Origin: Intestinimonas butyriciproducens
GTDB taxonomy: Bacteria > Bacillota > Clostridia > Oscillospirales > Butyricicoccaceae
Direction of reading: 5' to 3'
Length of the DNA: 64,000 nt
NCBI RefSeq assembly: GCF_016901775.1
Contig: NZ_JACJKW010000001.1
Span: forward strand, 124,001-188,000
Shown here: positions 38,223-46,849 of the stretch, one piece after another
Numbering within the stretch: position 1 is the first letter of the stretch
How the letters are laid out: each line of letters starts with the position of its first letter
Position numbers and translations under genes: made by a program
The notes under the pieces: model-generated
What the model saw: only the letters and a program-made list of their open reading frames with translations
Told to the model about the DNA's origin: nothing
Databases searched by the model: none

Positions 38223-39194
38223 TTACAATTCGATTTTCTGACCGATGCCCTTTTCCATGGCCTTCTGGGCGATGGCCTGGGCGGCGATCAGGTCAAACAG
38301 CGCCATGCCCACCGTTTTGAAGAAGGCGGTCTCCCCTTCTTTTGGCCTTGGCGCCTGGCCTGCCAGGAGCTGGCCCATGGTGTATACCTGATCCATGGTC
38401 AGAAGCCCTTCCTGCAAAGGCTGGCTCAGATCGCCGCTTTCTTCACAGGCAAAGGGAAGGTCTACATAGACCTGGGAAAGCAAAGACCACAGGCAGGGGG
38501 GATATTCCCGCATGGTGGGCTTGTAAGAACCGACCCCAATGCAGCATTTTCCGGCAAAAAGGGTGCTGTCATCAGGGAAAACCGGCTCATTGGATGTGGT
38601 GGCAGTGATGAGGATCTGGCTTTGCCGGGCGGCTTCCTCCGGGGAAGAGCAGAATGTGACAGGAGGATGATCTTCCCCCAGAACTTCCTCCAGCCTGTGG
38701 ATAAACGGCGCCGGATCCTTTGCGTAGGAATCGTATACATAGATGTGCCCGATGGGCCGGGCAGCGCAGGCAAAGGCGGCCTGGTTGGCTCCCTGCACGC
38801 CGGCGCCGATGATGGCCAAAGTACAGGCATCGGCCTGGGACAGATGGCGTACTGCAACGCCGCCCACTCCGCCGGTACGCAGGGCCGTGAGGGCTTTGCC
38901 GTCCATCATCACCTGGGGGATGCCGGTATCGTAATCGCACAAAAGCATCAGCCCGTCAATGGCGGGAAGGCCCCGCTGGGTATTTTCCGGAAAAACGGTG
39001 AGGATCTTCTGGCCCATGGCCCCATCGGCAAAACAGGGCATATAGACGATGGTTTTGTTCTGGTACTCCACAGTGGGGCGGTCGGGCATAAAGTAGTTCC
39101 CGGCCGTAAAAAGCCCATAGGCTTTTTCAATGGCATCCATCATTTCCTGGGGGGTGATGGAGCGGATCAGGTCCTGTTTGTTCAGATAAAGCAT
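38223..39194 (-). CDS. Ornithine cyclodeaminase/mu-crystallin family protein
   Basis: A 323-residue NAD(P)-binding protein of the OCD/mu-crystallin family, which includes ornithine cyclodeaminases, alanine dehydrogenases and imine reductases. The Rossmann motif is AIIGAGVQGANQAAF near residue 125, preceded by GKALTALRTGGVGGVA. The substrate cannot be assigned. The ATG at 39194 follows GGAGGGAAGCGCC; longer upstream readings run into low-quality coding. Confidence 0.88.
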   Translation of the reverse strand: MLYLNKQDLIRSITPQEMMDAIEKAYGLFTAGNYFMPDRPTVEYQNKTIVYMPCFADGAMGQKILTVFPENTQRGLPAIDGLMLLCDYDTGIPQVMMDGKALTALRTGGVGGVAVRHLSQADACTLAIIGAGVQGANQAAFACAARPIGHIYVYDSYAKDPAPFIHRLEEVLGEDHPPVTFCSSPEEAARQSQILITATTSNEPVFPDDSTLFAGKCCIGVGSYKPTMREYPPCLWSLLSQVYVDLPFACEESGDLSQPLQEGLLTMDQVYTMGQLLAGQAPRPKEGETAFFKTVGMALFDLIAAQAIAQKAMEKGIGQKIEL

Positions 39195-39324
39195 GGCGCT
39201 TCCCTCCTTTTGTATCCATGATACTCCATGAGAGGAAAAAAGAAAAGCCTTTGGGAAGAAATGAAAAAGGCCGGAAAAACAAAAAAAAGAAAAGTACCCC
39301 CTGGGGAAATGTTCACAATCCATG

Positions 39325-39354
39325 CTGACACACGGCGGACCAGTGTGGTATAAT
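39325..39354 (+). promoter_or_regulatory. Candidate promoter before the hairpin array
   Basis: CTGACA (39325-39330) and TATAAT (39349-39354, extended TGGTATAAT) with an 18-base spacer. A transcript from here would carry the whole hairpin array in its 5' leader ahead of the transketolase genes. Confidence 0.55.
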
Positions 39355-39625
39355 AACCGCAGAACGATTATTATACTGGATTTTACGGCCGTTTTCTCGT
39401 CCCGCAAGCGGGACAACCGAAAACATGGCCAATATCCCATGTCGCTTCGCTTCATGGTATAATATCAACAGTTGCCGCACATGTGCGGCAGGATACTGTG
39501 TATTCAGTCGTTTTGTTTACAAAACGACTGCTGTTGATGTTACACCATAGCAAAAATCAGCAAAGCTGATTTTACGCCGCATTGGCGGCGTGCAAGTCTG
39601 TATGGACTTGCAGCTGTGGTATAAT
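39346..39625. repeat. Array of hairpins with two cloverleaf-like units
   Basis: The 522-base gap before the transketolase gene holds about ten hairpins in 280 bases and no gene. Unit A: outer stem 39455-39471 with 39531-39547 (15 of 17 pairs, 16 with a G-U) encloses hairpins at 39473-39490 (a perfect 18-base palindrome) and 39505-39530 (12-bp stem). Unit B: outer stem 39539-39551 with 39613-39625 encloses three abutting perfect hairpins at 39553-39573, 39574-39591 and 39592-39611. Simpler hairpins occupy 39348-39376, 39387-39430 and 39437-39457. TGGTATAAT occurs at 39346, 39455 and 39617. The strand 39539-39547 can pair in either unit. Nature unknown: a mobile-type intergenic repeat or a structured leader RNA. 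Confidence 0.72.
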
Positions 39626-39716
39626 GAAAACAATCTGAAGATCTTCTTCTGACAGTGATCGTTAAAAAAACAACAAAATGTCCCACAAATAACAAAGGAT
39701 AGAGGGTGTTGCGAAC

Positions 39717-40568
39717 ATGGAAAAAAACAAAGAACTGCGGGTGTTCGCCGAAGAGATCCGGGTGGAGACCATCAAAGAGCTGGCCCATCTGGGATTTGGC
39801 CATGTAGGCGGCTCCATGTCGGTGGTGGAGACCCTGGCGGTGCTCTACGGCAGCCAGATGAACTATGATCCCAAGAATCCCACCATGGAACAAAGAGACC
39901 GGCTGGTGATGAGCAAAGGGCACGCAGGCCCGGCCCTCTATGCCACCCTGGCTCTCAAGGGATTCTTCCCCCTGGAGCGGCTGAAGACGCTCAATCAGAA
40001 TGGCACCACACTGCCCAGCCATTGCGACCGGCTGAAGACTCCCGGCGTGGACATGACCACCGGCTCTCTGGGCCAGGGTATTTCCATGGCGCTGGGCCTG
40101 GCCCTGGGCGCCAAGATGCGGGGCAAGGATTTTACCACCTACCTGATCCTGGGCGATGGCGAATGTGATGAAGGCCAGGTGTGGGAAGGCGCTCTGTCCG
40201 CCGCCCATCTGAAGCTGGACAATCTCATTGCCTTCGTGGACTGGAACAAGCAGCAGCTGGACGGCGCTGTGGACGATGTGCTGGATTTGGGCGACATCGG
40301 ACAGAAATTCGAGGATTTCGGCTGGCATGTGCAGAAGGTCAACGGCCATGATGTGGACGCTTTGCTGGAAGCGGTGGAAAGCGCCAAAGCCCATAAGGGT
40401 CAGCCTTCCATGATCGTGCTGGACACCATCAAGGGCAACGGCTGCCGTTTGGCTATGGAAACCTTCCCCTGCCACCATCTGAAATTCAAGCCCGAGCAGA
40501 TCGCCCCCTCGGTGATCGAGGCCGAACAGGTGCTGGCCAAGGCCCGGGAAGCGCTGGAGGTGCGGTAA
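39717..40568 (+). CDS. Transketolase, N-terminal subunit
   Basis: A 283-residue subunit with the thiamine-diphosphate domain: GHVGGSMSVVETLAVLY, GSLGQGISMALGLALG, and the metal-binding GDGECDEGQVWEGALSAAHLKLDN. Transfers two-carbon ketol units between sugar phosphates. In many Clostridia transketolase is split into two genes as here. The next gene supplies the second half; the stop and next start are one base apart. Confidence 0.95.
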   Translation: MEKNKELRVFAEEIRVETIKELAHLGFGHVGGSMSVVETLAVLYGSQMNYDPKNPTMEQRDRLVMSKGHAGPALYATLALKGFFPLERLKTLNQNGTTLPSHCDRLKTPGVDMTTGSLGQGISMALGLALGAKMRGKDFTTYLILGDGECDEGQVWEGALSAAHLKLDNLIAFVDWNKQQLDGAVDDVLDLGDIGQKFEDFGWHVQKVNGHDVDALLEAVESAKAHKGQPSMIVLDTIKGNGCRLAMETFPCHHLKFKPEQIAPSVIEAEQVLAKAREALEVR

Positions 40569-40569
40569 A

Positions 40570-41535
40570 ATGAGCTACAAAGTGAAAGAGACTCTGAAAA
40601 ACGAAGAGAAAGAAATGCGGGCAGTGTACTGCAAAACTCTGTGCGATATGGCCCGGGAAGACAGCCGCATCTGTGCTCTGGATGCCGATCTGATCGGCTC
40701 CTCCGGTATGCAGGCTTTCTTTAAGGAGTTCCCCGATCGGGCTGTGGATTGCGGCATCCAGGAAGCCAACATGGTGGGCATGGCCGCCGGCCTGTCTGCC
40801 GCCGGCATGGTTCCCTTTGCCCATTCCTTTGCCCCCTTTGCCACCCGCCGGGTGATGGATCAGATCTTCATCTCCTGCGCTTATGGCAAGCAGAATGTGC
40901 GCATCGTGGGTTCCGATCCTGGTGTCACCGCTGCATATAACGGCGGCACTCATATGCCCTTTGAGGATATGGGCTGCCTGATGAGCATTCCCAAGATCAC
41001 CCTGATTGAGCCCTGTGACAGCGTGCAGCTGGAGCAGGTGATCAAGATGCTTCAGGACGCATACGGCGTCTTCTATATCCGGATGCTGCGGAAAAATGCC
41101 GTGGGCATTTATGAGGAAGGTTCCACCTTCACCCTGGGCAAGGCTCCCGTGCTGCGGGACGGCACCGATGTGTGCATCGCCGCCTCGGGCATCATGGTCA
41201 GCGAAGCTCTGAAGGCTGCCAAGGTGCTGGAGGAACAGGGCATTTCCGCTGCTGTCATCGACTGCTTCACCTGGAAGCCTCTGGACGATGACACCATCGG
41301 CAATTATGCCCAGAAGTGTGGCGCTTTTGTCACAGCTGAAAATCACAATGTGGTGGGCGGCCTGGGCAGCGCTGTGGCTGCATCTCTGTCGAAGAGCCAT
41401 CCGGTGCCTGTGGAAATGGTGGGCGTACAGGATGAGTTCGGCGAAGTGGGCACTGTGGATTATCTCCAGGAGCGCTTCGGCCTGACTGCCGCTGCCATTG
41501 TCTCTGCCGCTCAGAAGGCCATCAGCCGCAAATAA
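40570..41535 (+). CDS. Transketolase, C-terminal subunit
   Basis: A 321-residue partner with the pyrimidine-binding domain (DCGIQEANMVGMAAGLSAAGMVPF, with the catalytic Glu) and a C-terminal regulatory fold. The ribosome site GGAGGTGCGG lies in the end of the preceding gene, so the two subunits are likely made in equal amounts. Confidence 0.95.
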   Translation: MSYKVKETLKNEEKEMRAVYCKTLCDMAREDSRICALDADLIGSSGMQAFFKEFPDRAVDCGIQEANMVGMAAGLSAAGMVPFAHSFAPFATRRVMDQIFISCAYGKQNVRIVGSDPGVTAAYNGGTHMPFEDMGCLMSIPKITLIEPCDSVQLEQVIKMLQDAYGVFYIRMLRKNAVGIYEEGSTFTLGKAPVLRDGTDVCIAASGIMVSEALKAAKVLEEQGISAAVIDCFTWKPLDDDTIGNYAQKCGAFVTAENHNVVGGLGSAVAASLSKSHPVPVEMVGVQDEFGEVGTVDYLQERFGLTAAAIVSAAQKAISRK

Positions 41536-41581
41536 CATCGCTTTTCCTATTTTATCACAATATAAAAGGAGAATCTGTACT

Positions 41582-42754
41582 ATGGATATCAAGGAACGGG
41601 CTCTCAAGGCCCACGAGGACTGGAAGGGCAAGATCGAAGTCATCGCCCGCTGCAAGGTGGAAAACGCCGACGACCTGACCGTGGCCTATACCCCCGGCGT
41701 TGCCGAGCCCTGCCTGGAAATCAGCAAGGATGTGGACCTGAGCTATAAATATACCCGCCGCGGCAACCTGGTTGCCGTTGTCACCGACGGCACCGCTGTG
41801 CTGGGCCTGGGCGACATCGGCCCCGAAGCCGGTATGCCTGTGATGGAGGGCAAGTGCGCCCTGTTCAAGTCCTTTGCCGATGTGGATGCCTTCCCCCTCT
41901 GCGTGCGCAGCAAGAATGTGGACGACATCGTCAACACCGTCAAGCTGCTGGCCGGTTCTTTCGGCGGCATCAACCTGGAGGATATCTCCGCTCCCCGCTG
42001 CTTTGAGATCGAGCGCCGCCTGAAGGAAGAGTGCGATATTCCCATCTTCCACGATGACCAGCACGGTACTGCAATCATCACTGCCGCAGCGATGATCAAC
42101 GCCAGCCGCCTCACCGGCAAGAAGCTGAGCGACCTGACCATGGTGGTTTCCGGCGCCGGCGCAGCCGCTGTGGCTGTTACTCGCCTGCTGCTGTCCATGG
42201 GCATTGGCGATGCGATCCTGGTCAACCGTGGCGGCGCTGTCTATGACGGCCGCACCGATCTCAACCCTGAAATTGCCGCTATGGCCAAGATCACCAACAA
42301 GAATAAGAAGCAGGGCACTCTGGCCGATGTGGTCAAGGGCGCTGATGTGTTCCTGGGCCTGTCCGCTCCCGGCGTGCTCACCGCAGAGATGGTAGCTACC
42401 ATGAACAAGGATCCCATGGTCTTTGCCTGCGCCAACCCTGTGCCTGAAATCTATCCCGAAGAGGCCAAGAAGGGCGGCGCTGCCGTTATCGGCACCGGCC
42501 GCAGCGACTATCCCAACCAGATCAACAATGTTCTGGCCTTCCCCGGTGTGTTCCGCGGTGCTCTGGATGTGCGCGCCAGCGACATCAACGATGAGATGAA
42601 GGCTGCTGCTGCCTATGCCATTGCCGACATTGTCTCCCCCGAGGAGCTGAATGCCGATTACATCCTCCCCGCCGCTTTCGATCCCAGAGTGGCTCCCGCT
42701 GTGGCCAAGGCTGTGGCCGAAGCCGCCCGCAAAACCGGCGTAGCCCGCATCTAG
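41582..42754 (+). CDS. NAD(P)-dependent malic enzyme
   Basis: A 390-residue short bacterial malic enzyme that decarboxylates malate to pyruvate. Catalytic region TPGVAEPCLEIS, metal and substrate site GDIGPEAGMPVMEGK, and FHDDQHGTAIIT are all present; the nucleotide site is SGAGAAAVAVTRLL. The cofactor preference is not certain. It follows the transketolase pair by 46 bases with its own GGAG ribosome site. Strongly biased codons suggest high expression. Confidence 0.96.
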   Translation: MDIKERALKAHEDWKGKIEVIARCKVENADDLTVAYTPGVAEPCLEISKDVDLSYKYTRRGNLVAVVTDGTAVLGLGDIGPEAGMPVMEGKCALFKSFADVDAFPLCVRSKNVDDIVNTVKLLAGSFGGINLEDISAPRCFEIERRLKEECDIPIFHDDQHGTAIITAAAMINASRLTGKKLSDLTMVVSGAGAAAVAVTRLLLSMGIGDAILVNRGGAVYDGRTDLNPEIAAMAKITNKNKKQGTLADVVKGADVFLGLSAPGVLTAEMVATMNKDPMVFACANPVPEIYPEEAKKGGAAVIGTGRSDYPNQINNVLAFPGVFRGALDVRASDINDEMKAAAAYAIADIVSPEELNADYILPAAFDPRVAPAVAKAVAEAARKTGVARI

Positions 42755-42850
42755 CGCAGAGCCTGCGCCCCCATACTGGCCGGTCGCCGGCTTATATGGG
42801 TGAAGAGGCAGGATTTTCGCCCGGCCGCTTGGCTGGGTGTGTAGCTGATC

Positions 42851-42899
42851 AATAACAAAAAGGACGCTTGGATAAAATCCAAGCGTCCTTTTTGTTATT
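42851..42899 (+). terminator. Strong bidirectional terminator after malic enzyme gene
   Basis: A perfect 23-bp stem around an AAA loop whose outer part is A-rich on the left and T-rich on the right, centred on GGACGCTTGGAT. The rest of the gap 42755-43021 holds only the promoter for the next gene. Confidence 0.93.
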
Positions 42900-42949
42900 G
42901 GAAATCTCTATAAGTACATATAAACACGATCGTTTTTTCGAATAATGGA

Positions 42950-42977
42950 TTACAGCATAAAAAAGTTGTGATATAAT
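42950..42977 (+). promoter_or_regulatory. Promoter of the C_GCAxxG_C_C gene
   Basis: TTACAG (42950-42955) and an extended -10 TGATATAAT (TATAAT at 42972-42977), a 16-base spacer, 45 bases before the start codon. Confidence 0.72.
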
Positions 42978-43021
42978 TAACAAACCCTGGGGAAAAGTGA
43001 GATGTTCAGGAGGTACAAGAT

Positions 43022-43564
43022 ATGAAAGTCAATGCAAAATCCATCAATCTGACAAAAATTCAGAAGGAAGCGGAAGAATCGTTCCGCAAAGGCTTCTTTT
43101 GCTGTGAAGCGGTGATGGAAATCATCCGTTCCAATTTTGAATTGGATGTGCCGGAAGATGTGATCCGCATGGCCTCCGGTATGGCCATTGGTGTGGGGAA
43201 ATCGGGCTGCATCTGCGGCGCTCTCAACGGCGGTGTTCTGGCCATCGGTATGTTCTTTGGCCGCACCGAGCACAAAGGTCCCACCGATCCCAATGTGGTC
43301 AAGTGTATGGGTCTGACCAAGGAGCTTCATGATTGGTTTAAAGACAACAACACCAAAGGCGTTGCTTGCTGCCGCGTCCTCACCCGTGAGTTTGATATGT
43401 CCAAGGGCGGCCACAAGAGCCAGTGCATTTATTACACCGGCATTTGTGCAGCCAAGGCCGCTGAGATCATCGCCAGAGAGCTGGGCATTCCCACAGAAGG
43501 AGAGATCACCGTTCTGCCCTATGAGGAGTACATTAAAACCAGAGTGGCTCCGCTGGAGGCATAG
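43022..43564 (+). CDS. C_GCAxxG_C_C family redox-type protein
   Basis: A 180-residue protein with the family Cys pattern: GFFCCEAVM, GKSGCICGALNGGVLA (GCxCGAxxG), VACCRVL and SQCIYYTGICAAKA. The family is common in anaerobes and is presumed redox active or metal binding; no reaction is established. It is six bases before a TDT transporter gene, which suggests a shared function. Confidence 0.9.
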   Translation: MKVNAKSINLTKIQKEAEESFRKGFFCCEAVMEIIRSNFELDVPEDVIRMASGMAIGVGKSGCICGALNGGVLAIGMFFGRTEHKGPTDPNVVKCMGLTKELHDWFKDNNTKGVACCRVLTREFDMSKGGHKSQCIYYTGICAAKAAEIIARELGIPTEGEITVLPYEEYIKTRVAPLEA

Positions 43565-43570
43565 TGCAGC

Positions 43571-44497
43571 ATGAATGTATTCAAGAAAGTTCCCATCCCT
43601 ATTTGTGCTGTGATATTGGGCATGTTCGGCCTGGGCAATCTGCTCCAGTCCTACTCCGAAGGACTGCGGCTTTTGTGCGGCGCAGTAGGCGCCGTGCTGA
43701 TGGTGATGTTTCTCATCGGCGTGGTCCTGGATCTGAAAAAATTCCTGGGAGAGATGGAAAATCCCATCATGGCCAGCGTGTTCTGTGCCTTTCCCATGGC
43801 TGTGATGATGTTAGCCACATATGTGAAACCATATATTGGTTCTCCAGCCAAAGCAATTTGGTTTGTGGGTGTGGCCATCCATGTGGTGATGATCCTCTAT
43901 TTCACTGTGAAGTTTCTGCTGCATTTTTCCATAGAAAAGGTTTTTGCCAGCTGGTTTATCGTCTATGTGGGTATTGCCATGGCCGGGATCACTGCACCGG
44001 CCTTTGGGACCGAGTCCATCGGATCGGCCTGTGTCTGGTTTGGCATTGTGGCTCTGGTGGTCCTGCTGATTTTGGTGACCATGCGGTATGTGAAAAGGCC
44101 GGTTCCCGATCCGGCCAAGCCGGTCATCTGTATTTATGCCGCACCTACCAGTCTGTGCATTGCCGGGTATATTCAGTCGGTCACACCCAAGTCCTTGTCC
44201 CTGCTCACTGTTTTGTGGGCCGTGGCGACGGTACTCTTTGTGCTGGCCTGTATCAAGTTTGTGCAATATTGGAAGCTGCCCTTCTTCCCCAGCTATTCCG
44301 CCTATACCTTTCCCTTTGTCATCAGCGCTATCGCTTCCAAACAGCTGATGGCTTGCGCGGCCAATCTGGGAAACCCCATGGCCTTTTTGAATACGGTGGT
44401 ATTGGTGGAGACCATCATCGCCACTTGCACCACCCTTTATGCCTTGATTCGGTATCTGATCTTTCTGTTTCAAGAACCTAAGCAGACAGCGAAATAA
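43571..44497 (+). CDS. TDT family transporter (TehA/Mae1-like)
   Basis: A 308-residue membrane protein of the voltage-dependent anion/dicarboxylate family with ten predicted helices. Motifs such as KVPIPICAVILGMFGLGNLLQ at the start and SAYTFPFVISAIA near residue 240 fit TehA/Mae1. Members move malate, sulfite or other anions. Co-transcribed with the preceding Cys-rich protein. The malic enzyme gene is nearby but ends in a strong terminator, so a malate link is only inference. Confidence 0.85.
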   Translation: MNVFKKVPIPICAVILGMFGLGNLLQSYSEGLRLLCGAVGAVLMVMFLIGVVLDLKKFLGEMENPIMASVFCAFPMAVMMLATYVKPYIGSPAKAIWFVGVAIHVVMILYFTVKFLLHFSIEKVFASWFIVYVGIAMAGITAPAFGTESIGSACVWFGIVALVVLLILVTMRYVKRPVPDPAKPVICIYAAPTSLCIAGYIQSVTPKSLSLLTVLWAVATVLFVLACIKFVQYWKLPFFPSYSAYTFPFVISAIASKQLMACAANLGNPMAFLNTVVLVETIIATCTTLYALIRYLIFLFQEPKQTAK

Positions 44498-44504
44498 ATC
44501 GAAA

Positions 44505-44537
44505 AATGCCTGAGAGTTAATCTCAGGCATTTTTTTG
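44505..44537 (+). terminator. Terminator of the TDT transporter operon
   Basis: AATGCCTGAGA pairs with TCTCAGGCATT around GTTAA and is followed by seven Ts. Confidence 0.92.
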
Positions 44538-44543
44538 CGCAAA

Positions 44544-44577
44544 GTATCCACAATACTTGTCCACAGGTTGTGGATAA
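44544..44577. other. DnaA-box cluster
   Basis: GTATCCACA (44544-44552, one mismatch), TTGTCCACA (44557-44565, one mismatch) and TGTGGATAA (44569-44577, perfect), spaced about 12 bases. It lies between two terminators. Confidence 0.6.
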
Positions 44578-44579
44578 AA

Positions 44580-44609
44580 AACCGCCGGTTTTGTCCGGCG
44601 GTTTTTTTG
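44580..44609. terminator. Bidirectional terminator
   Basis: AACCGCCGG pairs with CCGGCGGTT around TTTTGT, with As on the left and seven Ts on the right. It can end the leftward small-protein transcript as well. Confidence 0.88.
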
Positions 44610-44622
44610 CATATGGTTATCG

Positions 44623-44793
44623 CTATAAAGGAATGGTCATGCCGTCCAGCAAGCGCAGGATGGAAAGTACCAGTGTGGCGGCAAAACACAAAATGGCCAG
44701 AATGAAAAAGGTCTTGTAGTGCTTTTCTTTTTTCAGGCAGATGCTGCCGATGAGAAAGCACAGAACACCCAAGGCCAACGGGGTCAGTTCCAT
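44623..44793 (-). CDS. Small membrane protein (56 residues)
   Basis: A short frame not recognised as a known family. Two hydrophobic helices (residues 3-19 and 28-49) are linked by a basic LKKEKHYK turn. It starts 17 bases after the stop of the leftward 96-residue gene, with a weak ribosome site, so coupled translation is likely. The composition, with clean helices and a charged turn, supports a real gene. Confidence 0.6.
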   Translation of the reverse strand: MELTPLALGVLCFLIGSICLKKEKHYKTFFILAILCFAATLVLSILRLLDGMTIPL

Positions 44794-44809
44794 AAATCCG
44801 AAGAAAAGC

Positions 44810-45100
44810 TTAGTTGATCTCTACTTTTTCAGCCTGCTCAGGGAAAAAGTCGTTGTCCAGATCGTAGATGTTGTGGGTAGTGGAGTCACGGAGCACCCGG
44901 CCTTCCAGGGAGTAGCAGCGGATGAAGCGCTTGCCGTCCACAGTGGTCCAGTTTTCTGCATCCCAGGTGAGGTAGCCGTCGCCATCGGTTTTCTTCTGGG
45001 CAAACTTCAGGTCGATCTGCCGGTTGTTGAGCATCAGGTCGATCAGGCCCTTCCGGTCCACTTCCACTTCCTGCTTGTGGATCATATCATATGCTTTCAT
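44810..45100 (-). CDS. Hypothetical protein (96 residues)
   Basis: Not recognised. An acidic cytoplasmic protein with no signal or membrane segment; contains two aromatic patches (YLTWDAENWTTVDG and FIRCYSLEGRVLRD) that suggest a small beta fold. Good ribosome site (GGAGGAAACACA) and an upstream promoter support expression. Confidence 0.75.
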   Translation of the reverse strand: MKAYDMIHKQEVEVDRKGLIDLMLNNRQIDLKFAQKKTDGDGYLTWDAENWTTVDGKRFIRCYSLEGRVLRDSTTHNIYDLDNDFFPEQAEKVEIN

Positions 45101-45136
45101 TGTGTTTCCTCCATCATTTTTAAAGTATGTAGCTTT

Positions 45137-45164
45137 ATTATAGCATCCCTGTGGGATTTTGCAA
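45137..45164 (-). promoter_or_regulatory. Promoter of the 96-residue gene
   Basis: Minus-strand TTGCAA (45159-45164) and extended -10 TGCTATAAT (TATAAT at 45137-45142) with a 16-base spacer, about 37 bases before the start codon. Confidence 0.75.
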
Positions 45165-45184
45165 CCAACTCTGGGTTGGGGGGA

Positions 45185-46849
45185 TCAGTTTTTGGCCGCC
45201 GTCTGGAGATAGGGCGCAGGAGTGGGCTCGTCCTGGGTGAGGGCCTGCTCCACGCTCCAGTAAAAGGCCTTCTCCCCTGCTTGCTGTGTGATGCCGCTGC
45301 GGTCCATCATTTGCCGCACCGACGGAGACACGCCGCAGAGGAACACCTGGGCCTGCCGGTTTTGCACCTGGCGCAGCAGATCCAGGAAAGCCTGGGCGCC
45401 GGAGATATCCATATAGGAGACGCCCCGCATGGAAAAGATCACGCTGGAAAAGCCGTTTACCTGCTGGCCGATCTCCTCGATCATCTGGGTGTTGGAAAAC
45501 AGAATGGAACCGGTGATATAGACCACCCGGGCGTTTTCGGCCCGGTGAGCCAGAAGGGCGTCGGGGGCGGCCAGGCGATGAGGAAGCACATCTTCGTAGT
45601 TGACCTGGAGTTCCGACTGCCGCACGGCCAGCAGCACCAGGGATACCACAATGCCCAGCAGAATAGCCACTGTCAGGTCAAAGAGGATGGTAGCTGCCAT
45701 GGTCACCAGGAATTTCAGAATAGCGCCTTTGAATTTTTTGGAGAAAATGTAGCGGATGGTCTTCCACTCATTCATCCGCCAGGCGGTGACCATCAGCACG
45801 CCGGCCAAAGCACACAGAGGGATCTGCCCCATCACCGGCCCCAGCACCAGCATGGAGATCAGCAGGAAAAGGGCGTGAAACACACCGGTGAGCCGGGTGC
45901 GGGCGCCGGATTTCACTGCCACACTGGTACGGGCAATGGCCGCAGTGGCCGGAATACCGCCAAACAGCGGGGTGAGGATGTTGCCGATGCCCTGGGCCAG
46001 AAGCTCCCGGTCATTGTCCAGCTTGACGCCGGTCATCCGGCTGGCGCTGGCTCCGCAGAGCAGGCTTTCCACCATGCCCAGAGCGGCGATGCTGATGGCC
46101 GGAGCCAAAAGCCCGCTCAAAGTGTTCAGATCCAGAGAAAGCAGATCGAGCCGCTGGGGCAGCATGAGAGAGGAAGGGATCTCCCCTACGGTGTTTACCG
46201 GCAGCTTCAGCACCATGGAAGCGGCGGTGGTCAGGATGATGGCCACCAGAGATGCGGGCACCACACTGTTCCACTTTTTTGGAAAAAATACCATAAAGAG
46301 CACCACAAAAATTCCAATGGCCACAGTGGTCCAGTTGGGATCAAAGCCGTGGGTGAAGTATCCCCCCACCTTCTGAATGGCAGAACCCTCTATGGAGGTG
46401 ACGCCAAAGAAGTTATCCACCTGTCCCAGAGCGATGATCACAGCGATGCCCGAAGTAAAGCCGGTGATCACCGGCATGGGGATAAAGGCGGTGAGCCGTC
46501 CCAGCTTGAACAGCCCGGCAATCACCAGAAGCACGCCAGCCAGGAAAGTGGCCTGGAACACGCCATTCAAGCCATACTGGGCCACAACGGAGGTGAGAAT
46601 GGCGGCCATGGCTCCGGTGGGGCCGGAGATCTGGTAAAAAGCCCCGCCCAGAAGGGCGATGATGGCGCCGGCCACAATGGCGGTGAGCAGGCCGGAAGCC
46701 GCCGAAGCGCCGCTGCTGACACCGAAGGCCAGAGCCAGGGGCAGCGCCACCGCCGCTACCGTCAGGCCGGCCATCACATCGGACAGCAGTCCTTTGGCGT
46801 TGTAGCCTGCAAATTCCTTCTTCAAATCTTTTGCGTATTTTTGCAGCAT
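45185..46849 (-). CDS. SulP-family anion transporter with STAS domain
   Basis: A 554-residue membrane protein. About twelve helices between residues 20 and 420 contain the SulP signature ISGPTGAMAAIL and NILTPLFGGIPATAAIARTSVAVKSGARTRLTG; the C-terminal STAS domain (residues 430-545) has MRGVSYMDISGAQAF. It would carry sulfate, bicarbonate or a similar anion. The ATG at 46849 follows GGGGGAATAACAAA; earlier in-frame codons overlap a terminator. Confidence 0.93.
   Translation of the reverse strand: MLQKYAKDLKKEFAGYNAKGLLSDVMAGLTVAAVALPLALAFGVSSGASAASGLLTAIVAGAIIALLGGAFYQISGPTGAMAAILTSVVAQYGLNGVFQATFLAGVLLVIAGLFKLGRLTAFIPMPVITGFTSGIAVIIALGQVDNFFGVTSIEGSAIQKVGGYFTHGFDPNWTTVAIGIFVVLFMVFFPKKWNSVVPASLVAIILTTAASMVLKLPVNTVGEIPSSLMLPQRLDLLSLDLNTLSGLLAPAISIAALGMVESLLCGASASRMTGVKLDNDRELLAQGIGNILTPLFGGIPATAAIARTSVAVKSGARTRLTGVFHALFLLISMLVLGPVMGQIPLCALAGVLMVTAWRMNEWKTIRYIFSKKFKGAILKFLVTMAATILFDLTVAILLGIVVSLVLLAVRQSELQVNYEDVLPHRLAAPDALLAHRAENARVVYITGSILFSNTQMIEEIGQQVNGFSSVIFSMRGVSYMDISGAQAFLDLLRQVQNRQAQVFLCGVSPSVRQMMDRSGITQQAGEKAFYWSVEQALTQDEPTPAPYLQTAAKN

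Noticed and set aside
42755-42850. Coding potential after malic enzyme
   Set aside because: Only short GC-rich inverted repeats (GCGC and CCGG types); no frame with a start and ribosome site.
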